From contig JAEUTQ010000082.1 of NCBI GenBank assembly GCA_016787445.1, positions 89,561 through 153,560 on the forward strand: 64,000 bases of DNA, given 5' to 3'. Every line of letters starts with the position of its first letter. The stretch's first letter is position 1. The translations under genes and the position numbers were made by a program. The DNA comes from Bacteroidia bacterium (GTDB lineage Bacteria > Bacteroidota > Bacteroidia > B-17B0 > Aurantibacillaceae). Below the pieces are notes generated by a model, which was not told where the DNA came from, searched no databases, and saw nothing but the letters and a program-made list of their open reading frames with translations. Below, one piece after another: positions 42,229 through 51,473 of the stretch.

Positions 42229-44766
42229 TTACTTCACTGTTTCTTTAAAGAGAATCTTCATCTCTACCCTTCTGTTCTTCTGACGTCCTGCCGGTGTATC
42301 ATTAGAATCGATTGGTTGTGTTTGACCAAACCACTCTGTTATGATTCCATCTGCAGAAGCACCTTTCTTCACTAAGTAACGTTTAACAGCGTTAGCACGT
42401 TTCTCTGAAAGCTCCATATTCTTATCTGCATTACCTTGGTTATCGGTATGACCTGATAATTTCAATGTCCAATCAGCTTTGTGCTGTATCATTAATTTCG
42501 CTAACTCATTTAATGAAGGCAATGATTTAGCCATAATGACATCCTTACCGGTTGCGAATTCTAAGCTCTTAAACGCGCGCTCGATAATCTTCTGCTCAGC
42601 CGCTTTAATTGGAGGCGGAGGCGGACAACCATTCAGCTCCTTGTTACCCGGAGTTGTAGGACACTTATCGTCTTTATCTAACACACCGTCTTTATCTGTA
42701 TCCGGCCAAGGACAACCTTTATTTTCAACCGGACCGGCAACATCAGGACATGCATCATCTTTATCTAACACTGTGTCGCCATCACGATCAGGACAACCTT
42801 TGTATTCTTTCGGACCAGGGATATCCACACAAGCGTCTAACTTATCAGGTGTACCATCACCGTCTTTATCAGGACAACCCATAAACTCAACCAATCCCGG
42901 ATCATCCGGACACTCATCATCCTTGTCAATAATCTTATCACCATCACGATCAGGACAACCTTTGAATTCAACTGGTCCTTTTTCATCCGGACAAGCATCT
43001 TCAGAATCGGTAATACCATCACCATCGCGGTCAGGACAACCTTGTAATTCTTTTATACCAGGAGTATCCGGACACTTATCTTCGCTGTCTTGAATATGGT
43101 CGCCATCACGATCAGGACAACCCATAAATTCCCAAACACCAGGAACTGTTTTACATTTATCTTTCTTATCAGATACTTTATCTTTATCCTTATCACGTGG
43201 ACCGTGGTATGGAACAGGTATTTTTAACATCGCATAGAGATCAGCTCCAAAAACATCTTTTTTTGTAGAGAAATAAGTAGCTAAACGATTCGTTCCGAAA
43301 ATTAGCGGACCAACACGGAAACCGGCACCTACACTAATAGGTTGCCCTGCGTTAGCATAGAATTGGTTATATGAAATAGGAATAGATACGCCAAACCAAC
43401 GGTGATCCCAACGCGGCGTTAAACTTACATTGGTCCATTCATGAACTTTTGCCTCTTTGTTTTTAAATTTAAAAGCAATGTTTGGAGTTAAATTAATATA
43501 GAAGTCTTTCCAGATATTGTAATCAATTTGAAAGCTTAATGCTGTCGGTAAATACATTTTGTAAGTACCTTGCTCGTTGTTATAAGTAGAAAGAGAATCT
43601 AATACACGGTCGAAGTTATAAATCGGATAATCTTGCCATTTCAATGTATCACCATTTACAACATCGTAATAGTTGTTATCCAATAATTTTCTGAACCGGA
43701 TAGAATCCCAATCAAGGGTAACGTTGTTACTATATTTTCCTTTCGCATATTTAATATAACCTAAGTCGGTTAAGGATGCGCCAATTTTTAATTTGTATTT
43801 GTTTTTGTCCTTTCTCCATAAACCGGTTTCGCCATCCATATCATACTTGTGGCTGGCATAATCAGGACGGAATTCATAAACAACTCCGAAGTCAAAACCC
43901 CAACCCGGAAGTGAAGCCAATTTAGGATAACCATTTGCAAATGTACCATTCAAAGTAGGGTCGTTTACGGTTGGATTGGTGTTCTTATAATCACCTTCTA
44001 ATCCGGAAAATTCAAGATTCTGTGAGTGACCATAATTAATATCAGTATGAAATACACCTAAGATTGTATCGTTGTTAAATTGATAACTTAAATCCTTAAC
44101 GTTAAAATAAGCGGAGGCAACACCTTGCAAATATTTAACAGTTGCTCCTGCTTTAAAATAATGTTCATCCTTATCGCGGAATACATGTCCGTACGTTAAT
44201 CCATACTCTAACCATGAATTAATATTGGCGCTTAAATAATCAACATTAAACGGCTTTTTGTAAAAATCTTTTACAGGATCTCCTCCTACACCACGACCAA
44301 TATCATAGTAAATCAATCGTGCTAACTCAGAATTCACACCATCCACGTTTACATACGTTCTGGAAGAACTCGTAAAACCAATAGCATTTTTTCGATTCAG
44401 ATTCACTAAAAAAGATGGGCCGTTAACACGTAAAGCCAAGAATACAGACTTGTCTTTATCATTCACTACCTCTGTTAAATAACGATTTTGGAATTGAGGA
44501 TCGTCGAACGCAGGGTAATAACCTGAAGTAAGTTTTCCTGAACGAGCTAAAGCTGAGCGTTTAAGTCCAATATAATTATTTCCAGCTGCCATATTGAAAC
44601 CAACCAAAGTCATATCAAACTTCATTCTGCTTTCAACAACGTTAGCCGGATTACTAATAACACCGGTAATTCCGTTATAGTTACTACTAGAATACCCAAG
44701 ATAATCCTGAGATTTTAAAGAAAGTGCTGAAATTAACATCAACACCGATAAGAGAGACTTTTTCAT
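42229..44766 (-). CDS. DUF5723 beta-barrel with TSP3 repeats and OmpA domain
   Basis: This is an 845-residue outer membrane protein. The signal peptide (MKKSLLSVLMLISALSLKSQ) is followed by about 490 residues of DUF5723-like barrel. About eight thrombospondin type 3 repeats come next (DGDKIIDKDDECPDDPG-type, calcium-binding Asp-rich loops). The C-terminal OmpA/MotB domain (LKLSGHTDNQGNADKNMELS, RANAVKRYLVKKG, NRRVEM) should bind peptidoglycan. It therefore links the outer membrane to the cell wall. The ATG at 44766 begins the signal peptide; the frame is open to 44796. Confidence 0.88.
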   Translation of the reverse strand: MKKSLLSVLMLISALSLKSQDYLGYSSSNYNGITGVISNPANVVESRMKFDMTLVGFNMAAGNNYIGLKRSALARSGKLTSGYYPAFDDPQFQNRYLTEVVNDKDKSVFLALRVNGPSFLVNLNRKNAIGFTSSSRTYVNVDGVNSELARLIYYDIGRGVGGDPVKDFYKKPFNVDYLSANINSWLEYGLTYGHVFRDKDEHYFKAGATVKYLQGVASAYFNVKDLSYQFNNDTILGVFHTDINYGHSQNLEFSGLEGDYKNTNPTVNDPTLNGTFANGYPKLASLPGWGFDFGVVYEFRPDYASHKYDMDGETGLWRKDKNKYKLKIGASLTDLGYIKYAKGKYSNNVTLDWDSIRFRKLLDNNYYDVVNGDTLKWQDYPIYNFDRVLDSLSTYNNEQGTYKMYLPTALSFQIDYNIWKDFYINLTPNIAFKFKNKEAKVHEWTNVSLTPRWDHRWFGVSIPISYNQFYANAGQPISVGAGFRVGPLIFGTNRLATYFSTKKDVFGADLYAMLKIPVPYHGPRDKDKDKVSDKKDKCKTVPGVWEFMGCPDRDGDHIQDSEDKCPDTPGIKELQGCPDRDGDGITDSEDACPDEKGPVEFKGCPDRDGDKIIDKDDECPDDPGLVEFMGCPDKDGDGTPDKLDACVDIPGPKEYKGCPDRDGDTVLDKDDACPDVAGPVENKGCPWPDTDKDGVLDKDDKCPTTPGNKELNGCPPPPPIKAAEQKIIERAFKSLEFATGKDVIMAKSLPSLNELAKLMIQHKADWTLKLSGHTDNQGNADKNMELSEKRANAVKRYLVKKGASADGIITEWFGQTQPIDSNDTPAGRQKNRRVEMKILFKETVK
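42620..43170 (-). repeat. Tandem TSP3-coding repeat
   Basis: About seven to eight units of roughly 75-80 bases encode (C)PDxDGDxxxDxxDxCPDxxG. DNA conservation between units is high (GGACAACC, CATCACGATCAGGACAACC recur). It is a coding repeat prone to copy-number change, not a CRISPR array. Confidence 0.85.
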
Positions 44767-44783
44767 ATTTAATCTATAAAACT

Positions 44784-44791
44784 CAAATATA
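44784..44791 (-). promoter_or_regulatory. -7 box of the OmpA/TSP3 gene
   Basis: TATATTTG on the minus strand, 18 bases before the ATG at 44766. Confidence 0.55.
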
Positions 44792-44837
44792 AACAAAATT
44801 TGGTTCCTTCTAGCGATAAACAGCCCGTTTATTTGTT

Positions 44838-44845
44838 TAAATTTG
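44838..44845 (+). promoter_or_regulatory. -7 box of prfA
   Basis: TAAATTTG, 19 bases before the prfA start, matches TAnnTTTG. It is divergent from the box of the OmpA/TSP3 gene 46 bases away. Confidence 0.55.
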
Positions 44846-44864
44846 CCACCTATTTTGAAAGGCT

Positions 44865-45938
44865 ATGCTCGAAAAACTGGAAGAGATTAAACGCAGATAC
44901 GACGACGTTGAACAAAAACTGTCGGACCCCGCCGTTATTGCTGATATGAAGCAATTTAAGAAGCTGAATATCGAATATAAAGAGCTTCAAAACGTGGTGG
45001 AAGTTTACCATGAGTATAAAAAAGTTATCGGCAATATTGAACAGGCCAAAGAGGTTTTAGCTAACGAAAAAGACAAAGACTTTTTGGATATGGCGAAAGC
45101 CGAGTTGGAAGAAAACCGATTAAAAGAAGAAAAATTAGCGGAGGAGATTCGTTTACTTTTAATACCAAAAGACCCGGAGGATACTAAAAACTGTGTGATG
45201 GAATTACGCGCCGGAACCGGCGGTGATGAAGCCTCCATTTTTGCGGGTAACTTATTTGAAATGTACAAGCGCTATTGCGATAAAAAAGGGTTTCAGGTAG
45301 AGGTTGTGGATGCAAGTGAAGGAACCATGGGGGGATTTAAAGAGGTGGTGTTTAATGTGAAGGGGCCCGGTGCATACGGAATTTTGAAATTTGAGAGCGG
45401 TGTTCATCGTGTTCAGCGTGTACCTGCCACTGAAACACAGGGACGTGTGCACACTTCAGCTGCCACTGTAGTTGTTTTACCTGAAGCTGAAGAATTGGAT
45501 GTAGAATTAAAAGATGCTGATATTGAAATAGCAACCGCACGAAGTGGTGGTGCCGGCGGACAGAACGTAAATAAAGTAGAAAGTAAAGTAATTTTAACCC
45601 ACAAGCCTTCCGGTATAGTTGTAACCTGTCAAACTGAACGTAATCAATTGGGTAACCGCGAAAAGGCAATGCAAATGCTCCGCTCAAAACTTTACGATAT
45701 AGAATATCAAAAACGCATGACGGAAGTTACCAAGCGTAGAAAAACAATGGTAAGTACCGGTGACAGAAGCGCAAAAATCAGAACCTATAATTACCCTCAA
45801 AATCGCATTACCGATCATCGCATTAACTTAACGCTTTACAATCTTACTGAATTTGTAAATGGCGATATACAAGAAATGATTGACGCTTTACAGTTTGCTG
45901 AAAATGCTGAACGTTTGAAAGAGGGCGGAATTAATTAA
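44865..45938 (+). CDS. prfA: Peptide chain release factor 1
   Basis: This is a 357-residue class I release factor that recognises UAA and UAG. The stop-codon reading tripeptide PAT is in [19 protein letters not shown], and the peptidyl-tRNA hydrolysis GGQ motif is in [17 protein letters not shown]. The N-terminal helical domain starts [19 protein letters not shown]. The length is normal. Its stop overlaps the next start by one base (TAATG), so the downstream gene is translationally coupled. Confidence 0.97.
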   Translation: MLEKLEEIKRRYDDVEQKLSDPAVIADMKQFKKLNIEYKELQNVVEVYHEYKKVIGNIEQAKEVLANEKDKDFLDMAKAELEENRLKEEKLAEEIRLLLIPKDPEDTKNCVMELRAGTGGDEASIFAGNLFEMYKRYCDKKGFQVEVVDASEGTMGGFKEVVFNVKGPGAYGILKFESGVHRVQRVPATETQGRVHTSAATVVVLPEAEELDVELKDADIEIATARSGGAGGQNVNKVESKVILTHKPSGIVVTCQTERNQLGNREKAMQMLRSKLYDIEYQKRMTEVTKRRKTMVSTGDRSAKIRTYNYPQNRITDHRINLTLYNLTEFVNGDIQEMIDALQFAENAERLKEGGIN

Positions 45939-46351
45939 TGAATAAAAACATCATTATGAGTTTTGAAAGTACATTACAAAAAGTTGAAAGCGCACTGACT
46001 CGATTAGGTATTAATGCAGAAGATGCCCGCACTGAAAATCCGGGGCAATGGAATATCTCTAAAGATCAAAGTATTCAATTATTGTTAGACGTATGGGAAG
46101 AAAATGGTTTTTACTTTTTTCAAGTGTTATCATTAGCATGTCCTGTTGGGGATGAAAACAACGCGCAGTTTTTTAAATTTTTACTACAAGAAAATCATGG
46201 CTTTTGCGAAACTGCTTTCACCATCATCGATGATAACGTATTTCTGAAATACACCACAGATGCGGATGACACTTTAAACGAGGAGCGTATTTTTAAAGCC
46301 ATCACCCGTATTGCCTATTACAACCAAATATTTCGAGAAAAATTAGGTTAG
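45938..46351 (+). CDS. YbjN/CesT-like small protein
   Basis: This is a 137-residue acidic cytoplasmic protein. Its alpha/beta layout (STLQKVESALTRLGINAEDA, IQLLLDVWEENGFYFFQVLS, DDNVFLKYTTDADDTLNEER) resembles the YbjN/type III chaperone-like fold. Function is unknown. The first ATG overlaps the prfA stop; an alternative start at the seventh codon (MSFEST) is at 45956. It lies between prfA and the phosphatase gene with overlaps or gaps of 3 bases or less, forming a three-gene operon. Confidence 0.65.
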   Translation: MNKNIIMSFESTLQKVESALTRLGINAEDARTENPGQWNISKDQSIQLLLDVWEENGFYFFQVLSLACPVGDENNAQFFKFLLQENHGFCETAFTIIDDNVFLKYTTDADDTLNEERIFKAITRIAYYNQIFREKLG

Positions 46352-46353
46352 TC

Positions 46354-46812
46354 ATGAGCCGAATATTAGTCGTTTGTTTAGGAAATATTTGTCGCTCACC
46401 TTTAGCCGAGGGCATTTTATTACATCTGAAAGAAAAACATCAACTAAACATTACCATTGATTCTGCAGGCACTTCCAACTATCATATTGGAGAAGCGCCG
46501 GATGCAAGAACTGTTGCTAACGCCAAAAAACACAAAGTGGATTTAAGTCCGTTACGTGCCCGTCAATTTCAACAAAGTGATTTCGATAATTTTGATCGCA
46601 TTTTTGTGATGGATAAAAGCAATAAGAGAAATGTTTTGAATTTAGCACGACATGAAAACGACATCGCTAAAGTTGATTTATTTCTGAACTTGCTTCATCC
46701 CGGAGAAGACTTGGAAGTTCCCGACCCTTATTATGGCGGCGAAGAAGGATTTGAACATGTTTTTAATTTGGTTTGGAATGCAAGCGAAAAATTAATCGCG
46801 GAATTCAAATAG
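46354..46812 (+). CDS. Low molecular weight protein-tyrosine phosphatase
   Basis: This is a 152-residue cytoplasmic phosphatase. The P-loop CLGNICRSPLAEG (CxxxxxR[S/T]) stands at residues 8-20 and the general-acid loop VPDPYYGGEEGFEHVF near the C-terminus; these are the complete catalytic set of the family. Its targets are phosphotyrosine or phosphoarginine proteins. It is the third gene of the prfA operon (gap 2 bases) and converges on rarA with only 2 bases between stops. Confidence 0.93.
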   Translation: MSRILVVCLGNICRSPLAEGILLHLKEKHQLNITIDSAGTSNYHIGEAPDARTVANAKKHKVDLSPLRARQFQQSDFDNFDRIFVMDKSNKRNVLNLARHENDIAKVDLFLNLLHPGEDLEVPDPYYGGEEGFEHVFNLVWNASEKLIAEFK

Positions 46813-46814
46813 AT

Positions 46815-48086
46815 TTAATACCCGTATTTTTCTTTCCATCTCTGTTTTAAAAAATTGCGCATTTCATTTTCACGCGGATTATTTCCCGGATTGTAAAACA
46901 AATTTCCTGAAATCGATTCAGGTAAAAATTCAATATTCACAAAATTATTTTCGTGCGCATGCGCGTATTGATAATCCTTACCGTAATCTAAATTTTTCAT
47001 GAGTTTAGTTGGCGCATTACGCAAATGTAAAGGAACCGGTAAATCACCGGTAGCCCGCACCTTCGCAATAGCATCATCAATCGCTAAATAAGCTGCGTTA
47101 CTTTTTGCCGAGCAAGCTAAATAAGTGGCTGTTTGCGACAAAACAATTCTTCCTTCAGGCACACCAATCACATTCACTGCCTGAAAACAATTATTAGCAA
47201 TAACCAATGCAGTTGGATTCGCGTTTCCAATATCCTCACTCGCTAAAATCACCATACGGCGCGCAATAAACAGAGGGTCTTCTCCACCCTCCAGCATGCG
47301 GGCTAACCAATACACCGCGGCATTTGGATCACTCCCTCTGATTGATTTTATAAATGCCGAAATAATGTCGTAGTGCTGCTCACCGTTTTTATCATAGAGA
47401 GCTAAATTATTTTGAATGCACTTTAAAACAAATTCATTTGTAATTTCAATCTCATCTGAATTCGATGAATTAACTACAATCTCTAAAGCATTTAAAAGTT
47501 TACGGGCATCACCACCTGAAATTCTGAATAAAGCTTCAGTTTCATTTACGTTTATTTTTTTCTTCTTTAAAACTTCATCTGTTTCAATAGCCTGATTAAC
47601 TATTTTTAATAAATGACTTTCTTCTAGATGCTTTAATACATAAATCTGGCAGCGTGAAAGCAAGGCCGGTATAACTTCAAAACTTGGATTTTCGGTAGTT
47701 GCTCCAATTAAAGTAACGATTCCTCTCTCCACAGCTCCCAGCAATGAATCTTGTTGCGATTTACTGAAACGATGAATCTCATCAATAAACAACACCGGTT
47801 TATTTTGAGAGAAGAAGTTGTTTTGTTGTGCTTTATCAATTACTTCACGCACATCCTTTACTCCTGAATTAATTGCGCTTAATGCATAAAACGGACGTTT
47901 CAGCGACTCGGAAATTATTAAAGCCAAGGTTGTTTTTCCAACACCGGGTGGTCCCCAAAAAATAAGGGACGGCAAAAGGTTCTGACTAATTGCATTCCGT
48001 AAAGCACTACCTTCTCCTATAATATGCTCCTGACCGATATACTCGTTAAGATGTTTGGGTCTTACCCGCTCTGCCAAGGGTTGCAT
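46815..48086 (-). CDS. rarA: Replication-associated recombination protein A
   Basis: This is a 423-residue AAA+ ATPase of the RarA/MgsA/WRNIP1 family, which acts at stalled replication forks. It starts [20 protein letters not shown]. Walker A is [16 protein letters not shown], Walker [17 protein letters not shown], and sensor 1 [13 protein letters not shown]. The C-terminal tetramerisation part includes [20 protein letters not shown] and [15 protein letters not shown]. The ATG at 48086 is chosen over the open extension to 48149, which would overlap the divergent gene. Confidence 0.95.
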   Translation of the reverse strand: MQPLAERVRPKHLNEYIGQEHIIGEGSALRNAISQNLLPSLIFWGPPGVGKTTLALIISESLKRPFYALSAINSGVKDVREVIDKAQQNNFFSQNKPVLFIDEIHRFSKSQQDSLLGAVERGIVTLIGATTENPSFEVIPALLSRCQIYVLKHLEESHLLKIVNQAIETDEVLKKKKINVNETEALFRISGGDARKLLNALEIVVNSSNSDEIEITNEFVLKCIQNNLALYDKNGEQHYDIISAFIKSIRGSDPNAAVYWLARMLEGGEDPLFIARRMVILASEDIGNANPTALVIANNCFQAVNVIGVPEGRIVLSQTATYLACSAKSNAAYLAIDDAIAKVRATGDLPVPLHLRNAPTKLMKNLDYGKDYQYAHAHENNFVNIEFLPESISGNLFYNPGNNPRENEMRNFLKQRWKEKYGY

Positions 48087-48152
48087 GTTAGTTTTTTTAA
48101 CTTTTAAAGTGAATGTAAAATTATTATATTTACCCTTATATTGATTCACATT

Positions 48153-48629
48153 ATGTCAACAAAGAAACTATTCAAGATATTCGTTCTTGCAGGAGCAGTT
48201 CTGTTATTTGCTAACGCTGTACTTAAGGAAAAAGACCCTCTTCATAAAAAAATATACAATACTACTATCATTGAAGTAAAAGACGGACAAAACTCAAAGA
48301 AAGGAGTTACCGATGAGCTTGAATTTAAAGACGGTAAGCTTTTTAGTAATTTTTTAATGGATAAATTCGATTATAAATGGTTAAAGTATGAGATCAATAA
48401 AGATTCTACCTACATTGATTCTACCGAAACTGAAATTCGATACATTGAATTTGAATCCAGTTACACGGATGACAAGGATCAAACAATGGTAATGAAATGT
48501 ACAATTGATGAACATGCTATTGATGGGGAGATTAAAATAACCAAAAACGATAAGCTCAAAAAAATGTTTGTGTTTAACGGAAAAGAAAAATACGTTAAAC
48601 CAAAGAAAAAAGAAGGCGAAGCCAAATAA
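48153..48629 (+). CDS. Secreted hypothetical protein
   Basis: This is a 158-residue protein. The N-terminus MSTKKLFKIFVLAGAVLLFA is a signal peptide or anchor. The remainder is a beta-rich, charged domain (YNTTIIEVKDGQNSKKGVTD, TEIRYIEFESSYTDDKDQTM) with a Lys-rich end. I do not recognise the family, though the layout is lipocalin-like. The ATG at 48153 is preferred over 48141. It is followed 4 bases later by msrA, so the two are probably co-transcribed. Confidence 0.6.
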   Translation: MSTKKLFKIFVLAGAVLLFANAVLKEKDPLHKKIYNTTIIEVKDGQNSKKGVTDELEFKDGKLFSNFLMDKFDYKWLKYEINKDSTYIDSTETEIRYIEFESSYTDDKDQTMVMKCTIDEHAIDGEIKITKNDKLKKMFVFNGKEKYVKPKKKEGEAK

Positions 48630-48633
48630 TTAA

Positions 48634-49311
48634 ATGATTATAAAATGTAAATATCTGATAGCTGTAAATTTCTTTACAGCTATTTTTTTTAGTGCTGCCT
48701 GTAATCAGGCAAAAAATCAAACTTCAGAAAATTCTATTATGGAAACAAAAAACACCAATGAAATTAATACGACCGGAATTGATACCATAACATTTGGAGC
48801 AGGTTGCTTTTGGTGTGTAGAGGCCGTATTTCAAAGATTAGAAGGTGTAACCAGTGTTAAATCGGGATATATGGGCGGAAAAATAAAAAACCCAACCTAC
48901 CGAGAAGTATGTTCAGGTTTAACTGATCATGCTGAGGTTTGTCAGATTACATACGATCCTTCCAAATTAAAAATTAAGGATTTATTGGAGGTGTTTTTTA
49001 AAACCCACGACCCTACCACGCTTAATCGTCAGGGAGCTGATGCAGGAACACAATATCGCTCCGCTATTTTTTATCATACGCCCGAACAAAAAGAAATTTC
49101 TGAAAAAATAAAAGAAGAACTAAATAAATCCGGCGCTTACTCTAATCCAATTGTGACAGAAATTACCGCCGCATCTGCTTTTTATATTGCCGAAGATTAT
49201 CATCAGAATTATTTTAACTTGAATGGGAAAGAACCTTATTGTCAATACGTGATTCAGCCGAAAATAGAAAAGTTCGAAAAAGTATTTAAAGATAAAATGA
49301 AAAAGCCCTGA
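48634..49311 (+). CDS. msrA: Peptide methionine sulfoxide reductase A, lipoprotein form
   Basis: This is a 225-residue protein. A signal peptide with lipobox (FFSAACNQ, Cys near residue 23) and a linker precede the catalytic domain. The active-site motif is GAGCFWCVEAVFQRLEGV, with the Cys that attacks methionine-S-sulfoxide; SGLTDHAEVCQITYDP and AEDYHQNYFNLNGKEPYCQY are further signature segments. The export signal means it repairs oxidised proteins in the periplasm or envelope. The terminator stem overlaps its last codons. Confidence 0.95.
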   Translation: MIIKCKYLIAVNFFTAIFFSAACNQAKNQTSENSIMETKNTNEINTTGIDTITFGAGCFWCVEAVFQRLEGVTSVKSGYMGGKIKNPTYREVCSGLTDHAEVCQITYDPSKLKIKDLLEVFFKTHDPTTLNRQGADAGTQYRSAIFYHTPEQKEISEKIKEELNKSGAYSNPIVTEITAASAFYIAEDYHQNYFNLNGKEPYCQYVIQPKIEKFEKVFKDKMKKP

Positions 49312-49327
49312 TATTTCAGGGCTTTTT
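49301..49327. terminator. Bidirectional terminator overlapping the msrA stop
   Basis: AAAAGCCCTGA and TTCAGGGCTTTTT form the stem. The msrA stop TGA (49309-49311) lies inside its left arm. It serves both msrA and the converging SRPBCC gene. Confidence 0.8.
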
Positions 49328-49346
49328 CATTTATAAATATGCTGCA

Positions 49347-50360
49347 TTATTTATTAGGAAGTACGTAATAAATATTCGTTAGCCATTTTGTGGTGTCTTT
49401 TTCTGTCATAGGATCTGTAACATATTCCTCTACTACCATCGATTGCATTGGCAGATTATTTTTCTTCATGTATTCATCCATAGCCATGTGCGCATTCATT
49501 GATTTTTGATACGCGCCATAATATTCGATATGTAACACCTTTCCGGTTCCAGAATTAAACTTATCCCAACCTTTAATATTTGTGTTTTCAGGAACACACA
49601 TGACTGCTGCACACTCTGTCTCGCCTTTTTGCTCATCCCATTTAAAATAAATGGCGCTCGGGGCCATGAGAGGCTCTATTTTTGCTTTTTGAATATCTGT
49701 CATAAGTTTAGGATAATTTTCAGCAAAAAAAGGTTGGATTTTTTCGAATGTAAAGGTTCCTTTTATTCCTATAAATAATTTATTCTCCCAGTTAACCTCT
49801 TTTACTTCATAAGCCAGAGCCGATTCATCTGAAGAGGCAGGCATACTCTCTACCGCAGTTTTCAATTTATTTAAACCATTTTCAAAATCCGCACCCATCA
49901 TTTTATCCATGTTCATAAACAACATCATCCCTCTTCCAAAAAAACCAAATTCAATATTAATTCCCCATGTCATTTCAGTAGTCTCATTTGCTTTTGCCGC
50001 CACTAAATAAACACGCGAATCACCCATACCATCAAAATGCAAGTTTTGAATTACACTGTCTCCCTCAATTTTTAAAATCTCTAAAGTTCCCTTACCAACT
50101 TCGCTATTACCTTCCCAACTATACTTATGGCCGGGCTTCCCCGCTTCGCCTTCGTAAGCAGTTTTCATGTTTGGGTCGCGCTCTGTCCATGGCGACCATT
50201 TCTCCTGAAAAAATTTCAAATCGCCTAAAAGTGTTTTTAAATTTTCAGGATTTGTTTTAATAGTGATTGATCGTTTTACCTCGCATGTTTTGGGACCAAC
50301 CAAACACAAAATAAGGTACAGCACCACTATACCTAAAATTACATACAATACTTTTTTCAT
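49347..50360 (-). CDS. SRPBCC and GyrI-like effector-binding protein
   Basis: This is a 337-residue protein. An N-terminal membrane helix (MKKVLYVILGIVVLYLILCL) leads to an SRPBCC (polyketide cyclase-like) domain with FFQEKWSPWTERDPNMKTAY and GKGTLEILKIEGDSVIQNLH. A C-terminal GyrI/AraC effector-binding domain follows (FIGIKGTFTFEKIQPFFAEN, GKVLHIEYYGAYQKSMNAH, PMTEKDTTKWLTNIYYVL). This two-domain arrangement is common in Bacteroidota; the ligand is unknown. It is membrane-anchored with both domains probably outside the cytoplasm. Confidence 0.8.
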   Translation of the reverse strand: MKKVLYVILGIVVLYLILCLVGPKTCEVKRSITIKTNPENLKTLLGDLKFFQEKWSPWTERDPNMKTAYEGEAGKPGHKYSWEGNSEVGKGTLEILKIEGDSVIQNLHFDGMGDSRVYLVAAKANETTEMTWGINIEFGFFGRGMMLFMNMDKMMGADFENGLNKLKTAVESMPASSDESALAYEVKEVNWENKLFIGIKGTFTFEKIQPFFAENYPKLMTDIQKAKIEPLMAPSAIYFKWDEQKGETECAAVMCVPENTNIKGWDKFNSGTGKVLHIEYYGAYQKSMNAHMAMDEYMKKNNLPMQSMVVEEYVTDPMTEKDTTKWLTNIYYVLPNK

Positions 50361-50403
50361 AGTTTTATTTAAATTTATAGCTAAATATATAAAATTTTAG
50401 ATT

Positions 50404-50832
50404 GTGGGAAATACACTCATTGATAAATATAATTTACAAAATCATTATGGTCGTTTAATCGGAATGGATTTCACTATTGTAAAAGCAGGAGAAGTGAATT
50501 ATAAATTAACTGTTTCGGAAAAACACCTGGCAACACCACTATCTGCTCACGGAGGTTTAATTTCATCATTAGTGGATGCGGCGCTGGGGGTTGCCGGACT
50601 TTCATCGGTACATGAAGAGAATAAAGTAGTGAGTACAATAGAGTATAAATTAAACTTTTTAAACCCTGCGCTTTTAAATGATGAATTATTAGCTAAAGCA
50701 AAGGTGGAACAAAAAGGCAAACGAATATTAATAATCAGTTGTGATGTGTTTGCTGTAAACAGAAATAATTTAATAATTGCAAAAGCACTTGGCACTTTTA
50801 ACAGTTATGATGCCGCAAAGGCGGGTTATTAG
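50404..50832 (+). CDS. PaaI-family hot-dog thioesterase
   Basis: This is a 142-residue protein with the hot-dog fold. The signature HLATPLSAHGGLISSLVDAA includes the HGG near the active site and the helix after it. It is followed by STIEYKLNFLNPALLNDELL and AKVEQKGKRILIISCDVFA. Proteins of this type hydrolyse acyl- or aryl-CoA thioesters; the substrate here is unknown. The start codon is GTG at 50404. It is divergent from the SRPBCC/GyrI gene, with a shared 43-base intergenic region. Confidence 0.85.
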   Translation: MGNTLIDKYNLQNHYGRLIGMDFTIVKAGEVNYKLTVSEKHLATPLSAHGGLISSLVDAALGVAGLSSVHEENKVVSTIEYKLNFLNPALLNDELLAKAKVEQKGKRILIISCDVFAVNRNNLIIAKALGTFNSYDAAKAGY

Positions 50833-50912
50833 CGACTTTATTAACAGTGCTGTCTTAATCATTCGTTTTTGAAAGTGAGAAACCAATTCCTCCTATTATT
50901 TACTTTAGACCT

Positions 50913-51473
50913 ATGCAAAAACGTTTTATAATTCTATTAGCTGCTTTTTTATTTATAAGCATCAGTGGTCAGGCGCAAGTACTTTCATTGGATGAAGTAA
51001 TCAGTGCCCCAACTAAAGAAAGTGATCAGATAGATGAATTGTTATTAGGAAAAAAGTGGGAGAAGTATAATTATGAAGTGCACTCCGACAGTGGTTTCGT
51101 TAAACATATTTGGGTGATAAAGAATAATTACAACGATCTTAAGTCCTATTTTACCTACCAGCAGTACGACGCTTCTGCTATTGAAAACCATATTACATAT
51201 CAATATTCTGACAGAAACTTATATAAATCATTTTTGATTGACTTAAAAAAGAAAGATTATAAAGTACTTACTCTTAAAAAGAAAAAGTCGAAAAAGAAAA
51301 AAGACAAATCAAAAGGCAAGGTGGAAGAATATTATTTTCTTTCCGAAAAAAACAACTCTTTGGTGGTAGTTAAAGACGTATTTATGCTAGGCTTTAATGT
51401 GTTTTTAACCAGTGCCTACAATGCTAATTCTCAAATAGGCAAACGTATCCTAGAAGAAAGAGAAAACGATTAG
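50913..51473 (+). CDS. Secreted hypothetical protein
   Basis: This is a 186-residue protein. The signal peptide (MQKRFIILLAAFLFISISGQ) ends before AQVLSLDEVISAPTKES. The mature part contains a strongly basic Lys/Ser stretch (KKKKSKKKKDKSKGK, about residues 128-142). It then ends with a strand-rich segment, EEYYFLSEKNNSLVVVKDVF. No family is recognised. The gene end overlaps the carA end by 4 bases on the other strand. Confidence 0.6.
   Translation: MQKRFIILLAAFLFISISGQAQVLSLDEVISAPTKESDQIDELLLGKKWEKYNYEVHSDSGFVKHIWVIKNNYNDLKSYFTYQQYDASAIENHITYQYSDRNLYKSFLIDLKKKDYKVLTLKKKKSKKKKDKSKGKVEEYYFLSEKNNSLVVVKDVFMLGFNVFLTSAYNANSQIGKRILEEREND

Noticed and set aside
42479..43093. 204-residue ORF opposite the TSP3 repeats
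   Set aside because: It is the antisense shadow of a periodic coding repeat; Ser/Pro-rich translation follows from the Asp/Gly-rich sense strand.
42620..43170. Possible CRISPR-like array because of regular repeats
   Set aside because: The repeat is coding, in frame, with units encoding calcium-binding TSP3 motifs and no unique spacers.
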